Below are positions 52,393 through 60,844 of a DNA stretch of 64,000 nt, one piece after another. A program made the translations under genes and the position numbers. Within the stretch, counting starts at the first letter, position 1, and every line of letters begins with the position of its first letter. The notes beneath the pieces are model-generated. The model searched no databases. It was not told the DNA's origin and saw nothing but the letters and a program-made list of their open reading frames with translations. The stretch is from Avoscillospira_A sp052117125. Lineage in GTDB: Bacteria > Bacillota > Clostridia > Oscillospirales > Oscillospiraceae. The stretch is from the NCBI RefSeq assembly GCF_052117125.1, contig NZ_JBQKJT010000012.1, positions 61,729-125,728 of the forward strand. The letters are read 5' to 3'.

Positions 52393-52907
52393 AAGTTTTA
52401 CTCGATTTTTTTCAAAAAATCGCGGTTTCCAAAGGCAGAGCCTTTGGTCGCGCCGCGCACGGCGCGAAATTCTCTGTCGTCCAAAGCGCCATCCGCAGAT
52501 GGCGCAACTCCCACGGCGAAGCCGTAAGGCCACCGTCCCCACCCCAATACGGGTGGCGGACGGCGGCCTTTTCGTATCTCATCTGTCGGCGGCAAAACAC
52601 GCTGATGCCACTATCAGTACAGGCAGCAGCAACGCCCCGGTGCGGTAATAAAAGATGTCCCCCGCCATCCACCCCACAGGGGCGGCGGCGGGGGACATGG
52701 CCGTTGGCCGGGAACTGCGCCATCTGCGGATGGCGCTTTGGGCCGCTTTGGAGAGTTCGCGCTGTGCGCGGCGCGGGCGTTTCGCTGGCTGCGGCCAGCG
52801 GGTATTTCGCCCGTTGCGACGGGCGGGAGTTTCGCCCCGTGCGCGGGGCGACCAGAGGCTCTGCCTCTGGACTCCGCGATTTTTTGAAAAAATCGAGTAA
52901 AACTTTT
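52391..52907. repeat. full-length modular hairpin repeat with terminal inverted repeats (copy 6)
   Basis: Begins AAAAGTTTTACTCG and ends CGAGTAAAACTTTT. The left half has CCAAAGGCAGAGCCTTTGG, a CGCCGCGCACGGCGCG unit, GCGCCATCCGCAGATGGCGC and a GGTGGC/GCCACC region. The right half has GCGCCATC/GATGGCGC, CGCTGGCTGCGGCCAGCG, CGCCCGTTGCGACGGGCG, CGCCCCGTGCGCGGGGCG and CCAGAGGCTCTGCCTCTGG. It occupies the space between the convergent MocA-like gene and the large hydroxylase gene. No coding gene is supported. Confidence 0.85.
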
Positions 52908-52937
52908 AAGATTTGGTGCTGTGCGGGTTGTTGGTGC

Positions 52938-55490
52938 TTACTTTTTCCGGGAATACGGTGTATTCTCCAAGGGCAGGGAGGTGCGGAACTGGCCGTCAAA
53001 CCGGTAATAGGCGTCGGCGATGGCCGGGGCCGTGGGAATGGATGTGATCTCACCGATACCAATGGCGCCCTTGGCCAGCTTCAGACCGGCTTTTTCCACC
53101 AGAATGGCCTTGACCTGAGGAATCTTGTCGGCCTTGAACAGTCCCAGCGTACCGAATTTGGCCGTGGGACGGCAGTCCACCACCGGATACTGCTCCGTCA
53201 GGGCGAAGCCCAGGGACATGACCACGCCGCCCTCGATCTGGCCTTCGCAGGCCTTGGGGTTCACGGCCTTGCCCACATCGTGGGCGGCAATGATGGCGTC
53301 CACCTTGCCGTCCTCCTTCAGCAGACACACCTGTGTGGCGTAGCCGTAGGCCACATGGCTCACGGGATTGGGGACGTCCGCGCCCAGGGGGTCCGTCTTG
53401 GCCAGATACATACCGAAATACTCCTTGCCGTTGAGGGCTTCCAACGGCTGATCGCCCAACGCTTCTTTCAGCTGTGTGGCCGCCCGCAGGCAGGCTTCGC
53501 CGGTGATGAGGGTCTGGCGGGAGCCGGAGGTGGTACCGGAGTCGGGGGCGTTGAAGGTGCTGGCCCGCTCATAGACCACCTGATCCCGCCGCAGGCCCGT
53601 GGCGTCGCACACCATCTGGGTCAGCACCGTGCCCAGACCCTGGCCGATGCAGGACGCGCCGGCGTTGATGTGTACCTTGCCGTCGATGACGTTCAGCAGT
53701 ACCCGGCCTGTGTCGGGAATGCCCACGCCCACGCCCGCGTTTTTCATGGCGCAGGCGATACCGGCGTAGGGGGTGCTTTCATAGTAGGGCTTCACGGCCA
53801 GCAGCGTCTCCACCAGACCCGTGGACTCGTCCACGATCTGGCCGTTGGGCAGCTCCTGCCCCGGCCGGATGGCGTTGCGGAACCGGATTTCCCAATGGCT
53901 GATGCCCACCAGATCGGCCATCTTGTTCAGCAGGCTTTCAATGGCAAAGCAGGACTGGGTGACGCCGAAGCCCCGGAACGCGCCGGCGGGCGGATTATTG
54001 GTGTAGTAGGCGTAGCCGTCGATCTGGAAGTTCTGATAGTTGTAGGGACCGGCGGCGTGAGTGCAGGCGCGCTCCAAAACGGGGCCGCCCAGGGAGGCAT
54101 ACGCGCCGGTATCGGCGATGATGTTGGCCGCCACACCCTGAATGATGCCGTTTTCGTCGCAGCCCAAGGCAAACTCCATTTCCATGGGGTGGCGCTTGGG
54201 GTGGATCAGCAGGCTTTCCGCCCGGGTCAGCTTTACCTTGACGGGCCGCTTGGTCAGATAGGCCACCAACGCCGCGTGGTGCTGGACCGTCACATCCTCC
54301 TTGCCGCCGAAGCCGCCGCCCACCAGGGCGTTCTGGACCTTCACCAGCTCGGCGGGCAGACCCAGCATCCGCATGGTCTCATGCTGGGTGTCGTAGACGC
54401 CCTGGTCCGTGGAAATGACCATGACGCCCTCGCCGTCGGGATAGGCCACGGCGCATTCCGGCTCCAGGAAAGCGTGCTCCGTAAAGGGTGTGGAGAACCG
54501 CTCGGTGAGCACATACTTGGACTTGGCAATGGCAAACGCCGCATTGCCCCGCTGGATGTGCTTATGGGCCAGCAGATTGCCCTCCCGGTGGACCAGGGGC
54601 GCGTCGGGCAGCATGGCCTCCTGGGGAGAGCGGACCATGGGCAATTCTTCGTATTCCACCTTGACCAGCTTTTTTGCCTCCTGGAGAATTTCCGGGGTCT
54701 CGGCGGCTACAATGCAGATGGCGTCGCCCAGATAGTGGGTGATATCGCCCACGGCAATCATGGTGTCCCAGTCGTGGACCAGGTGGCCCACCTTGTTCAT
54801 GCCGGGGATGTCCTCGGCGGTGAACACGCCCACCACGCCGGGCAATGCCTTGGCTTCCGCAGTGTCAATGGAAAGCACTCTGGCTCTGGGGTAGGCGCTG
54901 CGGACGGCGCTGGCATAGATCATGCCGTCCAGATAGATGTCGTCGGGGTACTGGCCGGTACCCAGCACCTTTTCCGCCGCGTCCACCCGGTGGACATGGC
55001 TGCCCACGTTCCAATGGTCGGGGGCCTGGGGGACAGACCCGTTGCGCAGATACTCCGCTGCCAGCAGAATGGCCTGGATGATCTTCACATAGCCCGTGCA
55101 GCGGCAGATGTTGGTACGGATGGCAAAGGCGGCTTCTTCCTCCGTGGGGTTGGGGTTGGAATCCAGCAGGGCCTTGGCGCTCATGACCATGCCGGGAATA
55201 CAGAAGCCGCACTGCACCGCGCCGGCCTCGGCAAAGGCGGCGGTGTAAACCTCTTTTTCAAAGGGGGAAAGGCCCTCGACGGTGAGGACCTGCTTGCCCT
55301 CCAGTTTGGCGGTGGTGGGGACGCAGGCCCGGGTGGGCTTGCCGTCCACCAGAACGGTGCAGGTGCCGCAGGCGCCCTCGCTGCATCCGTCCTTGACGGA
55401 CGTCAGGCGCAGCTCGTCCCGCAGAAAGCGGATGAGCTTTTCGTTGCCGGAGGCGTGGACCTCCGTGCCGTTGACAAAAAATGTAGCCAT
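52938..55490 (-). CDS. single-chain molybdenum hydroxylase (selenium-dependent xanthine dehydrogenase type)
   Basis: An 850-residue protein joining the iron-sulfur subunit (residues 1 to about 155: DGCSEGACGTCTV, VQCGFCIPGM, CRCTGY) to the molybdenum subunit (about 165-850: VGGGFGGKEDVTVQHHAAL, PPAGAFRGFGVTQ, GIGEITSIP with the active-site glutamate). There is no FAD domain. This layout matches the selenium-dependent xanthine/purine hydroxylases of purine-using clostridia, where selenium is a labile cofactor, not selenocysteine. ATG at 55490 is 9 bases after GGAGG; the ATG at 55499 overlaps that site. Confidence 0.88.
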   Translation of the reverse strand: MATFFVNGTEVHASGNEKLIRFLRDELRLTSVKDGCSEGACGTCTVLVDGKPTRACVPTTAKLEGKQVLTVEGLSPFEKEVYTAAFAEAGAVQCGFCIPGMVMSAKALLDSNPNPTEEEAAFAIRTNICRCTGYVKIIQAILLAAEYLRNGSVPQAPDHWNVGSHVHRVDAAEKVLGTGQYPDDIYLDGMIYASAVRSAYPRARVLSIDTAEAKALPGVVGVFTAEDIPGMNKVGHLVHDWDTMIAVGDITHYLGDAICIVAAETPEILQEAKKLVKVEYEELPMVRSPQEAMLPDAPLVHREGNLLAHKHIQRGNAAFAIAKSKYVLTERFSTPFTEHAFLEPECAVAYPDGEGVMVISTDQGVYDTQHETMRMLGLPAELVKVQNALVGGGFGGKEDVTVQHHAALVAYLTKRPVKVKLTRAESLLIHPKRHPMEMEFALGCDENGIIQGVAANIIADTGAYASLGGPVLERACTHAAGPYNYQNFQIDGYAYYTNNPPAGAFRGFGVTQSCFAIESLLNKMADLVGISHWEIRFRNAIRPGQELPNGQIVDESTGLVETLLAVKPYYESTPYAGIACAMKNAGVGVGIPDTGRVLLNVIDGKVHINAGASCIGQGLGTVLTQMVCDATGLRRDQVVYERASTFNAPDSGTTSGSRQTLITGEACLRAATQLKEALGDQPLEALNGKEYFGMYLAKTDPLGADVPNPVSHVAYGYATQVCLLKEDGKVDAIIAAHDVGKAVNPKACEGQIEGGVVMSLGFALTEQYPVVDCRPTAKFGTLGLFKADKIPQVKAILVEKAGLKLAKGAIGIGEITSIPTAPAIADAYYRFDGQFRTSLPLENTPYSRKK

Positions 55491-55574
55491 ATCAAACATC
55501 CTCCCAGGTACCCGGTGCGGGCGGTCTTATAGATCGTTGCGGATGCTAAAAAATTTTGTATTACCCTAAAAAAT

Positions 55575-55603
55575 ATTATAAACCTTTTTCGCAAAAAAGG
55601 CAA
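55575..55603 (-). promoter_or_regulatory. promoter of the single-chain hydroxylase gene
   Basis: On the minus strand TTGCCT (55598-55603), 17 bases, TATAAT (55575-55580). The leader of about 75 bases has no clear structured RNA. Confidence 0.65.
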
Positions 55604-55720
55604 GGGGGACCGAGTTTTTTCCTCTGGAATTGTTAAAATAGTATGAATACTGCCAAACATATACAAATCGATACGGTGGGAATGATATTGTTTTATGGAA
55701 AATACCAGGTGGGCAACCGC

Positions 55721-55749
55721 TTTACAGCAAAATCAAAATGGATTATAAT
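55721..55749 (+). promoter_or_regulatory. promoter of gapA
   Basis: TTTACA (55721-55726), 17 bases, TATAAT (55744-55749). The 120 bases between here and the divergent hydroxylase promoter show nothing else I can name. Confidence 0.75.
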
Positions 55750-55845
55750 AATGGGGAACGAAAAGTCTAACTTTCCTGAACATTTGGTGTGCAGAAGTAG
55801 TCTTTTCTGATCCAAGTGTATGTATTGAATTGGAGGAAGTTACAA

Positions 55846-56862
55846 ATGTCTGTTAAAGTTGCGATTAATGGTTTTGGCCGTATCGGTCGTCTGGCTTTCC
55901 GTCAGATGTTTGGCGCTGAGGGCTTTGAGGTTGTGGCCATCAACGACCTGACCAGCCCCGCCATGCTGGCTCACCTGCTGAAGTACGACTCCACCCAGGG
56001 CAACTACGCTGCTCAGGGCCATGTTGTTGAGGCCGGCGAGGACCACATTGTTGTGGACGGCAAGAAGATCACCATCTATGCCAAGGCCAACGCTGCCGAG
56101 CTGCCCTGGGGCGAGCTGGGTGTGGACGTTGTCCTGGAGTGCACCGGCTTCTATACTTCCAAGGCTAAGGCTCAGGCTCACATCGACGCCGGCGCCAAGA
56201 AGGTCGTTATCTCCGCTCCTGCCGGCAACGATCTGCCCACCATCGTTTATAACGTCAACCACAACACCCTGACCAAGGAAGACAACATCATCTCCGCCGC
56301 TTCCTGCACCACCAACTGCCTGGCTCCCATGGCTAAGGCTCTGAATGATCTGGCCTCCATCGAGTCCGGCATCATGTGCACCATCCATGCCTACACCGGC
56401 GATCAGATGATCCTGGACGGCCCCCAGAGAAAGGGCGACCTGCGTCGTTCCAGAGCTGGCGCTGTGAACATCGTTCCCAACTCCACCGGCGCTGCCAAGG
56501 CCATCGGCCTGGTTATCCCCGAGCTGAACGGCAAGCTGATCGGCGCTGCCCAGCGTGTTCCCACCCCCACCGGCTCCACCACCATCCTGAACGCTGTCTG
56601 CGCCAAGAGCGTCACCGTTGACGAGATCAACGCCGCCATGAAGGCTGCCGCCACCGAGTCCTTCGGCTACAACACCGACGAGATCGTTTCCTCCGATGTC
56701 ATCGGCATGCGTTACGGCTCCCTGTTCGACGCCACCCAGACCATGGTCTGCAAGCTGCCCGACGGCAAGACTCAGGTGCAGGTTGTTTCCTGGTACGACA
56801 ACGAGAACTCCTATGTTTCTCAGATGGTCCGCACCATCAAGCACTTCTCCACTCTGCTGTAA
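55846..56862 (+). CDS. gapA: glyceraldehyde-3-phosphate dehydrogenase
   Basis: A 338-residue glycolytic enzyme oxidising glyceraldehyde-3-phosphate with NAD. The catalytic cysteine is C154 in SAASCTTNCLAPMAK, the NAD motif INGFGRIGRLAFR opens the protein, and WYDNENSYVSQMV closes it. The ATG at 55846 has TGGAGGAAG upstream. Codon use differs from neighbours: many GCT, GTT and CGT codons and fewer GCC/GTG/CGG, the pattern of a very highly expressed gene. It has its own promoter and terminator and no glycolytic neighbours. Confidence 0.97.
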   Translation: MSVKVAINGFGRIGRLAFRQMFGAEGFEVVAINDLTSPAMLAHLLKYDSTQGNYAAQGHVVEAGEDHIVVDGKKITIYAKANAAELPWGELGVDVVLECTGFYTSKAKAQAHIDAGAKKVVISAPAGNDLPTIVYNVNHNTLTKEDNIISAASCTTNCLAPMAKALNDLASIESGIMCTIHAYTGDQMILDGPQRKGDLRRSRAGAVNIVPNSTGAAKAIGLVIPELNGKLIGAAQRVPTPTGSTTILNAVCAKSVTVDEINAAMKAAATESFGYNTDEIVSSDVIGMRYGSLFDATQTMVCKLPDGKTQVQVVSWYDNENSYVSQMVRTIKHFSTLL

Positions 56863-56882
56863 TTTCCCCCAAGCACATAGAG

Positions 56883-56913
56883 AGCCGCTGCCTGTTGGGG
56901 CAGCGGCTTTTTT
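56883..56913 (+). terminator. intrinsic terminator of gapA
   Basis: A 10-base perfect stem AGCCGCTGCC (56883-56892)/GGCAGCGGCT (56899-56908) followed by TTTTT. Confidence 0.92.
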
Positions 56914-57050
56914 GCGTCCAGCGCGGCGTGAATGCCAACCGGAGCATACGAAAAGACTGCCGACAGACTGTAAGGTGTTCCGCCGCCGGGAAAAGTGACA
57001 GATGCGCCCCGGTGCGGGGCGGACCATGCTGCCGGTTGCCGCACAAAAAA

Positions 57051-57187
57051 GCCGCCGTCCACCACCCGCAATGGGGTGGGGACGGCGGTCTTACAGCTTC
57101 GTCGTGGGGATTTCGCCCGCTGCGGCGGGCGACCAGAGGCGATGCCTCTGGTCGCCTCGATTTTTTGAAAAAATCGAGCAAACCTTT
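57051..57187 (+). repeat. half-length modular hairpin repeat (copy 7)
   Basis: Contains a GCCGCCGTCC/GGACGGCGG stem, CGCCCGCTGCGGCGGGCG, CCAGAGGCGATGCCTCTGG and the terminal CGATTTTTT/AAAAAATCG hairpin, ending GAGCAAACCTTT. The GCGCCATC unit and the opposite end are missing. It lies between convergent gapA and pyrI. The 56914-57050 stretch holds nothing else I can name. Confidence 0.78.
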
Positions 57188-57216
57188 CGTGTCTGGGTGG
57201 TATTACAGGGGAAATA

Positions 57217-57642
57217 TTACCGCTTGAACTCCGTATCGCAGTAGGCGCAGCGGTAGGAACGATTCCCATCAGCCTTGTGGGTCAGCAGGAAGAGGGCCTC
57301 CAGATGGGGCTCCGTGGAGGTGATGCAGCGGGGATTCTTGCAGTGGATGACATTGACCAGCTTGGTGGGCAGCTCCAGGGGCTTCTTCTCCAGCAGCTTG
57401 CCGTCCTGAATGACGTTGACGGTGATGCCGGGGTCGATGTAGCCGAGAACCGTCAAATCCAGATCGATGAGGGAATCAATTTTAATGATATCCTTTTTGC
57501 CCATCTTGCTGCTCTTGACATTCTTGATGATGGCCACGGAGCAGTCCAGCTCATTGAGCTTCAGATACTTGTAGATCTCCATGCTGCGGCCGGCTTTGAT
57601 GTGGTCGAGAACGTAGCCGTTGCGAATGCTGTCGATGTTCAT
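57217..57642 (-). CDS. pyrI: aspartate carbamoyltransferase regulatory subunit
   Basis: A 141-residue regulatory chain that binds nucleotides and assembles with PyrB. The zinc site uses CKNPRC and CAYC near the C-terminus, and the N-terminal GYVLDHIKAG segment is the allosteric domain start. Its start overlaps the end of pyrB by 4 bases. Many Firmicutes lack PyrI, but clostridia often have it, giving feedback control by CTP/UTP at enzyme level. It is the last gene of the operon. Confidence 0.95.
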   Translation of the reverse strand: MNIDSIRNGYVLDHIKAGRSMEIYKYLKLNELDCSVAIIKNVKSSKMGKKDIIKIDSLIDLDLTVLGYIDPGITVNVIQDGKLLEKKPLELPTKLVNVIHCKNPRCITSTEPHLEALFLLTHKADGNRSYRCAYCDTEFKR

Positions 57643-58556
57643 GCGTGCACCTCCAGAAGTTTCATGATAAGAGCCATGCGGACAAATTTACCATTGGCGG
57701 CCTGACGGAAATAGCAGGCTCGGGGGTCCTTGTCCACATCCACGGTGATCTCATTGACGCGGGGCAGGGGATGGAGCACCCGCATTTCGGGCTTGGCAGC
57801 GGCCAGCTTTTCCGGGTCGAGGATGTAGGTGTCCCGTAGACGCAGGTAGTCGGCCTCGTTGAAGAACCGCTCCTTCTGGACGCGGGTCATGTAGAGAATG
57901 TCCAGCTGGGGCATGGCGTCCTCCATGCTCTCCACTTCCACATAGTCCTTGCCCTGGGCGTCCAGAACGTTCTCCTTCAGGTAGTCGGGAATCTTCAATT
58001 CCGGGGGAGAGATGAAAATGAACTTGATGTTCTCATACCGGCACAGGGCGGTGACCAGGGAGTGGACCGTGCGGCCGAATTTCAGGTCGCCGCAGAAGCC
58101 GATGGTCAGGTTGTCCAGATGGCCGAACTCCCGGTGGATGGTCAGCAGGTCCGTCAACGTCTGGGTGGGGTGGTTGTGGCCGCCGTCACCGGCGTTGATG
58201 ACGGGGATGGAGGAAACCTGGGTGGCGGCGTAGGGCGCGCCCTCCTTGGGATGGCGCATGGCAATGATGTCGGCGTAGCCGCTGACCACCTGCACCGTGT
58301 CGCCTACGGTCTCGCCCTTGGAGGCGGAGCTGGTGGAGGCGTCGGAGAAGCCCAGGGTGCGGCCGCCCAAATCCAGCATGGCGGCCTCGAAGGACAGGCG
58401 GGTACGGGTGGAAGGCTCAAAGAACAACGTTGCCAGCTTCTTGCCGTGGCAGACCTCGGCATACTTGGCGGGGTTGGCAATGATGTCTTCAGCGGTGGCG
58501 ATGAGCTCGTCGATCTCCTCCACACTCAGGTCGATGATGTCAATGAGATGTCTCAT
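57639..58556 (-). CDS. pyrB: aspartate carbamoyltransferase catalytic subunit
   Basis: A 305-residue enzyme making carbamoyl aspartate. The carbamoyl-phosphate loop is FFEPSTRTRLSFEAA and the substrate motif is GHNHPTQTLTDLLT; HPLPRVNEI is the C-terminal signature. Length and motifs match the class that forms dodecamers with PyrI, whose gene follows and overlaps by 4 bases. Confidence 0.97.
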   Translation of the reverse strand: MRHLIDIIDLSVEEIDELIATAEDIIANPAKYAEVCHGKKLATLFFEPSTRTRLSFEAAMLDLGGRTLGFSDASTSSASKGETVGDTVQVVSGYADIIAMRHPKEGAPYAATQVSSIPVINAGDGGHNHPTQTLTDLLTIHREFGHLDNLTIGFCGDLKFGRTVHSLVTALCRYENIKFIFISPPELKIPDYLKENVLDAQGKDYVEVESMEDAMPQLDILYMTRVQKERFFNEADYLRLRDTYILDPEKLAAAKPEMRVLHPLPRVNEITVDVDKDPRACYFRQAANGKFVRMALIMKLLEVHA

Positions 58557-58568
58557 GAAATGGGTTCC

Positions 58569-59207
58569 TCACTTTCTCCAGCTGTCGTCGGACGGGTTGT
58601 TGCGGAAAGCCTTGAGCCGGGCAATATCCTCGGGCTTGATGTAACCTTCCTCGGCGGCCACTTCACAGACGGCGTCGAAGTTGGACAGGCTTACATTCTT
58701 GGCGTTGGCAGCGGCCAGCCGGTCCAGGCCCTTCTGCATACCGTAGGTGAAGATGCTGACGATGCCCAGCACATCGGCTCCGGCTTCCCGCAGGGCCTCC
58801 ACCACTTCAATGCAGCTGCCGCCGGTGGAGATCAGGTCCTCCACAACGACAACTTTCTGGCCCTTTTCCAGTTTGCCCTCGATGCGGTTGCCGCGACCGT
58901 GGTCCTTGTTGCCGGAACGGACGTAGCCCATGGGCAGGTTCAGAATGTGGCCGCAGATGGCGGCGTGGGCGATACCGGCGGTGGAGGTGCCCATGAGCAC
59001 TTCACAGTCGGGGTAGTGCCGGCGGATCAGCTCGCACAGGCCGTTCTCGATCTCCGTGCGGACCGCCGGGGCCGTCAGGGTCAGGCGGTTGTCGCAGTAG
59101 ATGGGGCTCTTGATGCCGCTGGCCCAGGTGAACGGGTCGTCGGGCCGCAGGAACACGGCGTGAATGGACAGCAGCGCCTTGGCGATCTTCTTTTCCATAG
59201 TTTCCAT
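58569..59207 (-). CDS. pyrE: orotate phosphoribosyltransferase
   Basis: A 212-residue enzyme joining orotate to PRPP to make OMP. The PRPP-binding motif is VVVVEDLISTGGSCIEV, with GTSTAGIAHA and YVRSGNKDHGRGN upstream. The ATG at 59207 has GGAG with 8 bases spacing; an ATG three codons later is possible. It lies between pyrF and pyrB, 12 and 24 bases away. Confidence 0.95.
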   Translation of the reverse strand: METMEKKIAKALLSIHAVFLRPDDPFTWASGIKSPIYCDNRLTLTAPAVRTEIENGLCELIRRHYPDCEVLMGTSTAGIAHAAICGHILNLPMGYVRSGNKDHGRGNRIEGKLEKGQKVVVVEDLISTGGSCIEVVEALREAGADVLGIVSIFTYGMQKGLDRLAAANAKNVSLSNFDAVCEVAAEEGYIKPEDIARLKAFRNNPSDDSWRK

Positions 59208-59231
59208 ATCTGAATCTCCTTTGAGATGGAT

Positions 59232-59933
59232 TTACTGGCCTAAAAATTCCTTGCAGCAGCGCTCGTAGGCGGCCACCGGGTCGGCGGCCTGGGTGATGGG
59301 ACGGCCCACCACGATAAAGTCGCTGCCGGACTGACCGGCCCGCTCGGGGGTCATGATGCGCTTTTGGTCGCCCACGTCGCCGTCGGCGAAGCGGATGCCG
59401 GGGGTCACGGTGAGGAAGCTCTCGCCGCAGGTGTCCTTGACCTTCCGGGCCTCCAGGGGGGAGCACACCACGCCGTCCAGACCGCTGTCGGCGGCGTTCT
59501 TGGCGTAGCGCATGACGGTTTCGTCCATGGGGACGTCAATAAGCAGTTCATTTTTTAACGTTTCCGCGTCGGTGGAGGTCAGCTGGGTCACGGCGATCAG
59601 CAGGGGACGGGTGCCGTCGGCTTTCGTCAGACCCTCCAGAGCGCCTTTCATCATGGTGGACGCACCGGCGGCATGGACGTTGACCATGTCCACGTCCAGA
59701 TGGCTCAGCACGCTCATGGCCCGCTTGACGGTGTTGGGAATGTCGTGGAGCTTCAAATCCAGAAAGATTTTATGGCCCCGGGCCTTGATTTCCCGGATGA
59801 TGGCGGGGCCTTCGGCGTAGAACAGCTCCATGCCGATTTTCACGAAGGGTTTCCGGCCCTGGAACTGGTCCAGAAAGGCCAGCGTCTCGTCTTTGGTGGG
59901 GAAATCCAGTGCAATGATGACGTCTTTGTTCAT
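59232..59933 (-). CDS. pyrF: orotidine-5'-phosphate decarboxylase
   Basis: A 233-residue TIM-barrel enzyme converting OMP to UMP. The catalytic loop is FLDLKLHDIPNTV, with VTPGIRFADG and IVVGRPITQAADP in the C-terminal half. It opens KDVIIALDFPTKDETLAFLD. Its ATG overlaps the pyrD stop by 4 bases. Confidence 0.96.
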   Translation of the reverse strand: MNKDVIIALDFPTKDETLAFLDQFQGRKPFVKIGMELFYAEGPAIIREIKARGHKIFLDLKLHDIPNTVKRAMSVLSHLDVDMVNVHAAGASTMMKGALEGLTKADGTRPLLIAVTQLTSTDAETLKNELLIDVPMDETVMRYAKNAADSGLDGVVCSPLEARKVKDTCGESFLTVTPGIRFADGDVGDQKRIMTPERAGQSGSDFIVVGRPITQAADPVAAYERCCKEFLGQ

Positions 59934-60844
59934 CGGTGTGCGCCTCCTGTCAAGTCACTCAATTTGGTCACGCCCAGGCTCTCGCAGAGCGCGGGCAGGT
60001 CTTCGATGATGTTTTTGCAGGCGTAGGGGTCCCGCAGGTTGGCTGCGCCCACCTGTACCGCCGTCGCGCCCGCCAGCATCAGCTCCACGGCGTCCCGGGC
60101 GGAACTGACGCCGCCCATGCCAATGATGGGGATGTTGACCGCCTCATACACCTGGTACACCATGCGCACGGCAATGGGCAGCAGGGCCGGACCGGACAGG
60201 CCGCCGGTGCCGTTGGCCAGGATGGGTTTTCTGGTCTTCAAATCCAGCCGCATGCCCAAAAGGGTGTTGATGAGGCTGACGCCGTCGGCGCCCTCGGCCT
60301 CACAGGCCCGGGCAATTTCGGCAATGTCGGTGACATTGGGGGTCAGCTTCATATAGATGGGCTTTTTCGTCACAGCCCGGACGGCTTTCGTCACCTGGGC
60401 CGCGCCATCGGCGGTGTTGCCGAAGTTCTGGCCGCCGCAGTGGAGGTTGGGGCAGGAGATATTGACCTCGATGATGCCCACCTGTTCACAATCGGAAATC
60501 TTCCGGACGTTTTCGGCGTACTCGTCCAGAGAAAAGCCGCCGATGTTGGCAACCAGCGGCTTGTGGAAAATCTTTGCCAGCTCCGCCAGTTCGTGGGCGA
60601 TGACCGCATCGATGCCGGGGTTCTGGAGACCCACGGCGTTGAGCATACCGGAGGGCGTCTCCGCAATGCGGGGCGTGGGGTTGCCAAAGCGGGGCTCTGC
60701 CGTGGTGCCCTTAAAGGAAATGCTGCCCAGAATGTCGAGATCATAGAACTGGGCAAACTCCTGGCCGAATCCAAAGGTGCCACTGGCGGGGATGATGGGG
60801 TTGTCCAGTTTTACGCCGGACAGAGTCACGGAAAGGTCTACCAT
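59930..60844 (-). CDS. pyrD: dihydroorotate dehydrogenase B, catalytic subunit
   Basis: A 304-residue FMN enzyme. The active-site cysteine lies in VNISCPNLHCGGQNFG, which marks the class 1B (NAD-linked) type, and IIGMGGVSSARDAVELMLAG binds FMN. It needs PyrK, whose gene precedes it and overlaps by 7 bases, for electron transfer to NAD. Cytoplasmic. Confidence 0.96.
   Translation of the reverse strand: MVDLSVTLSGVKLDNPIIPASGTFGFGQEFAQFYDLDILGSISFKGTTAEPRFGNPTPRIAETPSGMLNAVGLQNPGIDAVIAHELAELAKIFHKPLVANIGGFSLDEYAENVRKISDCEQVGIIEVNISCPNLHCGGQNFGNTADGAAQVTKAVRAVTKKPIYMKLTPNVTDIAEIARACEAEGADGVSLINTLLGMRLDLKTRKPILANGTGGLSGPALLPIAVRMVYQVYEAVNIPIIGMGGVSSARDAVELMLAGATAVQVGAANLRDPYACKNIIEDLPALCESLGVTKLSDLTGGAHR

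Noticed and set aside
52605..55532. A 975-codon open frame on the + strand opposite the large molybdenum hydroxylase, and similar long frames opposite xdhABC, pyrC, the polyamine genes and the rbs-type genes
   Set aside because: High GC and codon bias leave antisense frames open; these lack ribosome-binding sites and recognisable domains, while the minus-strand genes have clear motifs.
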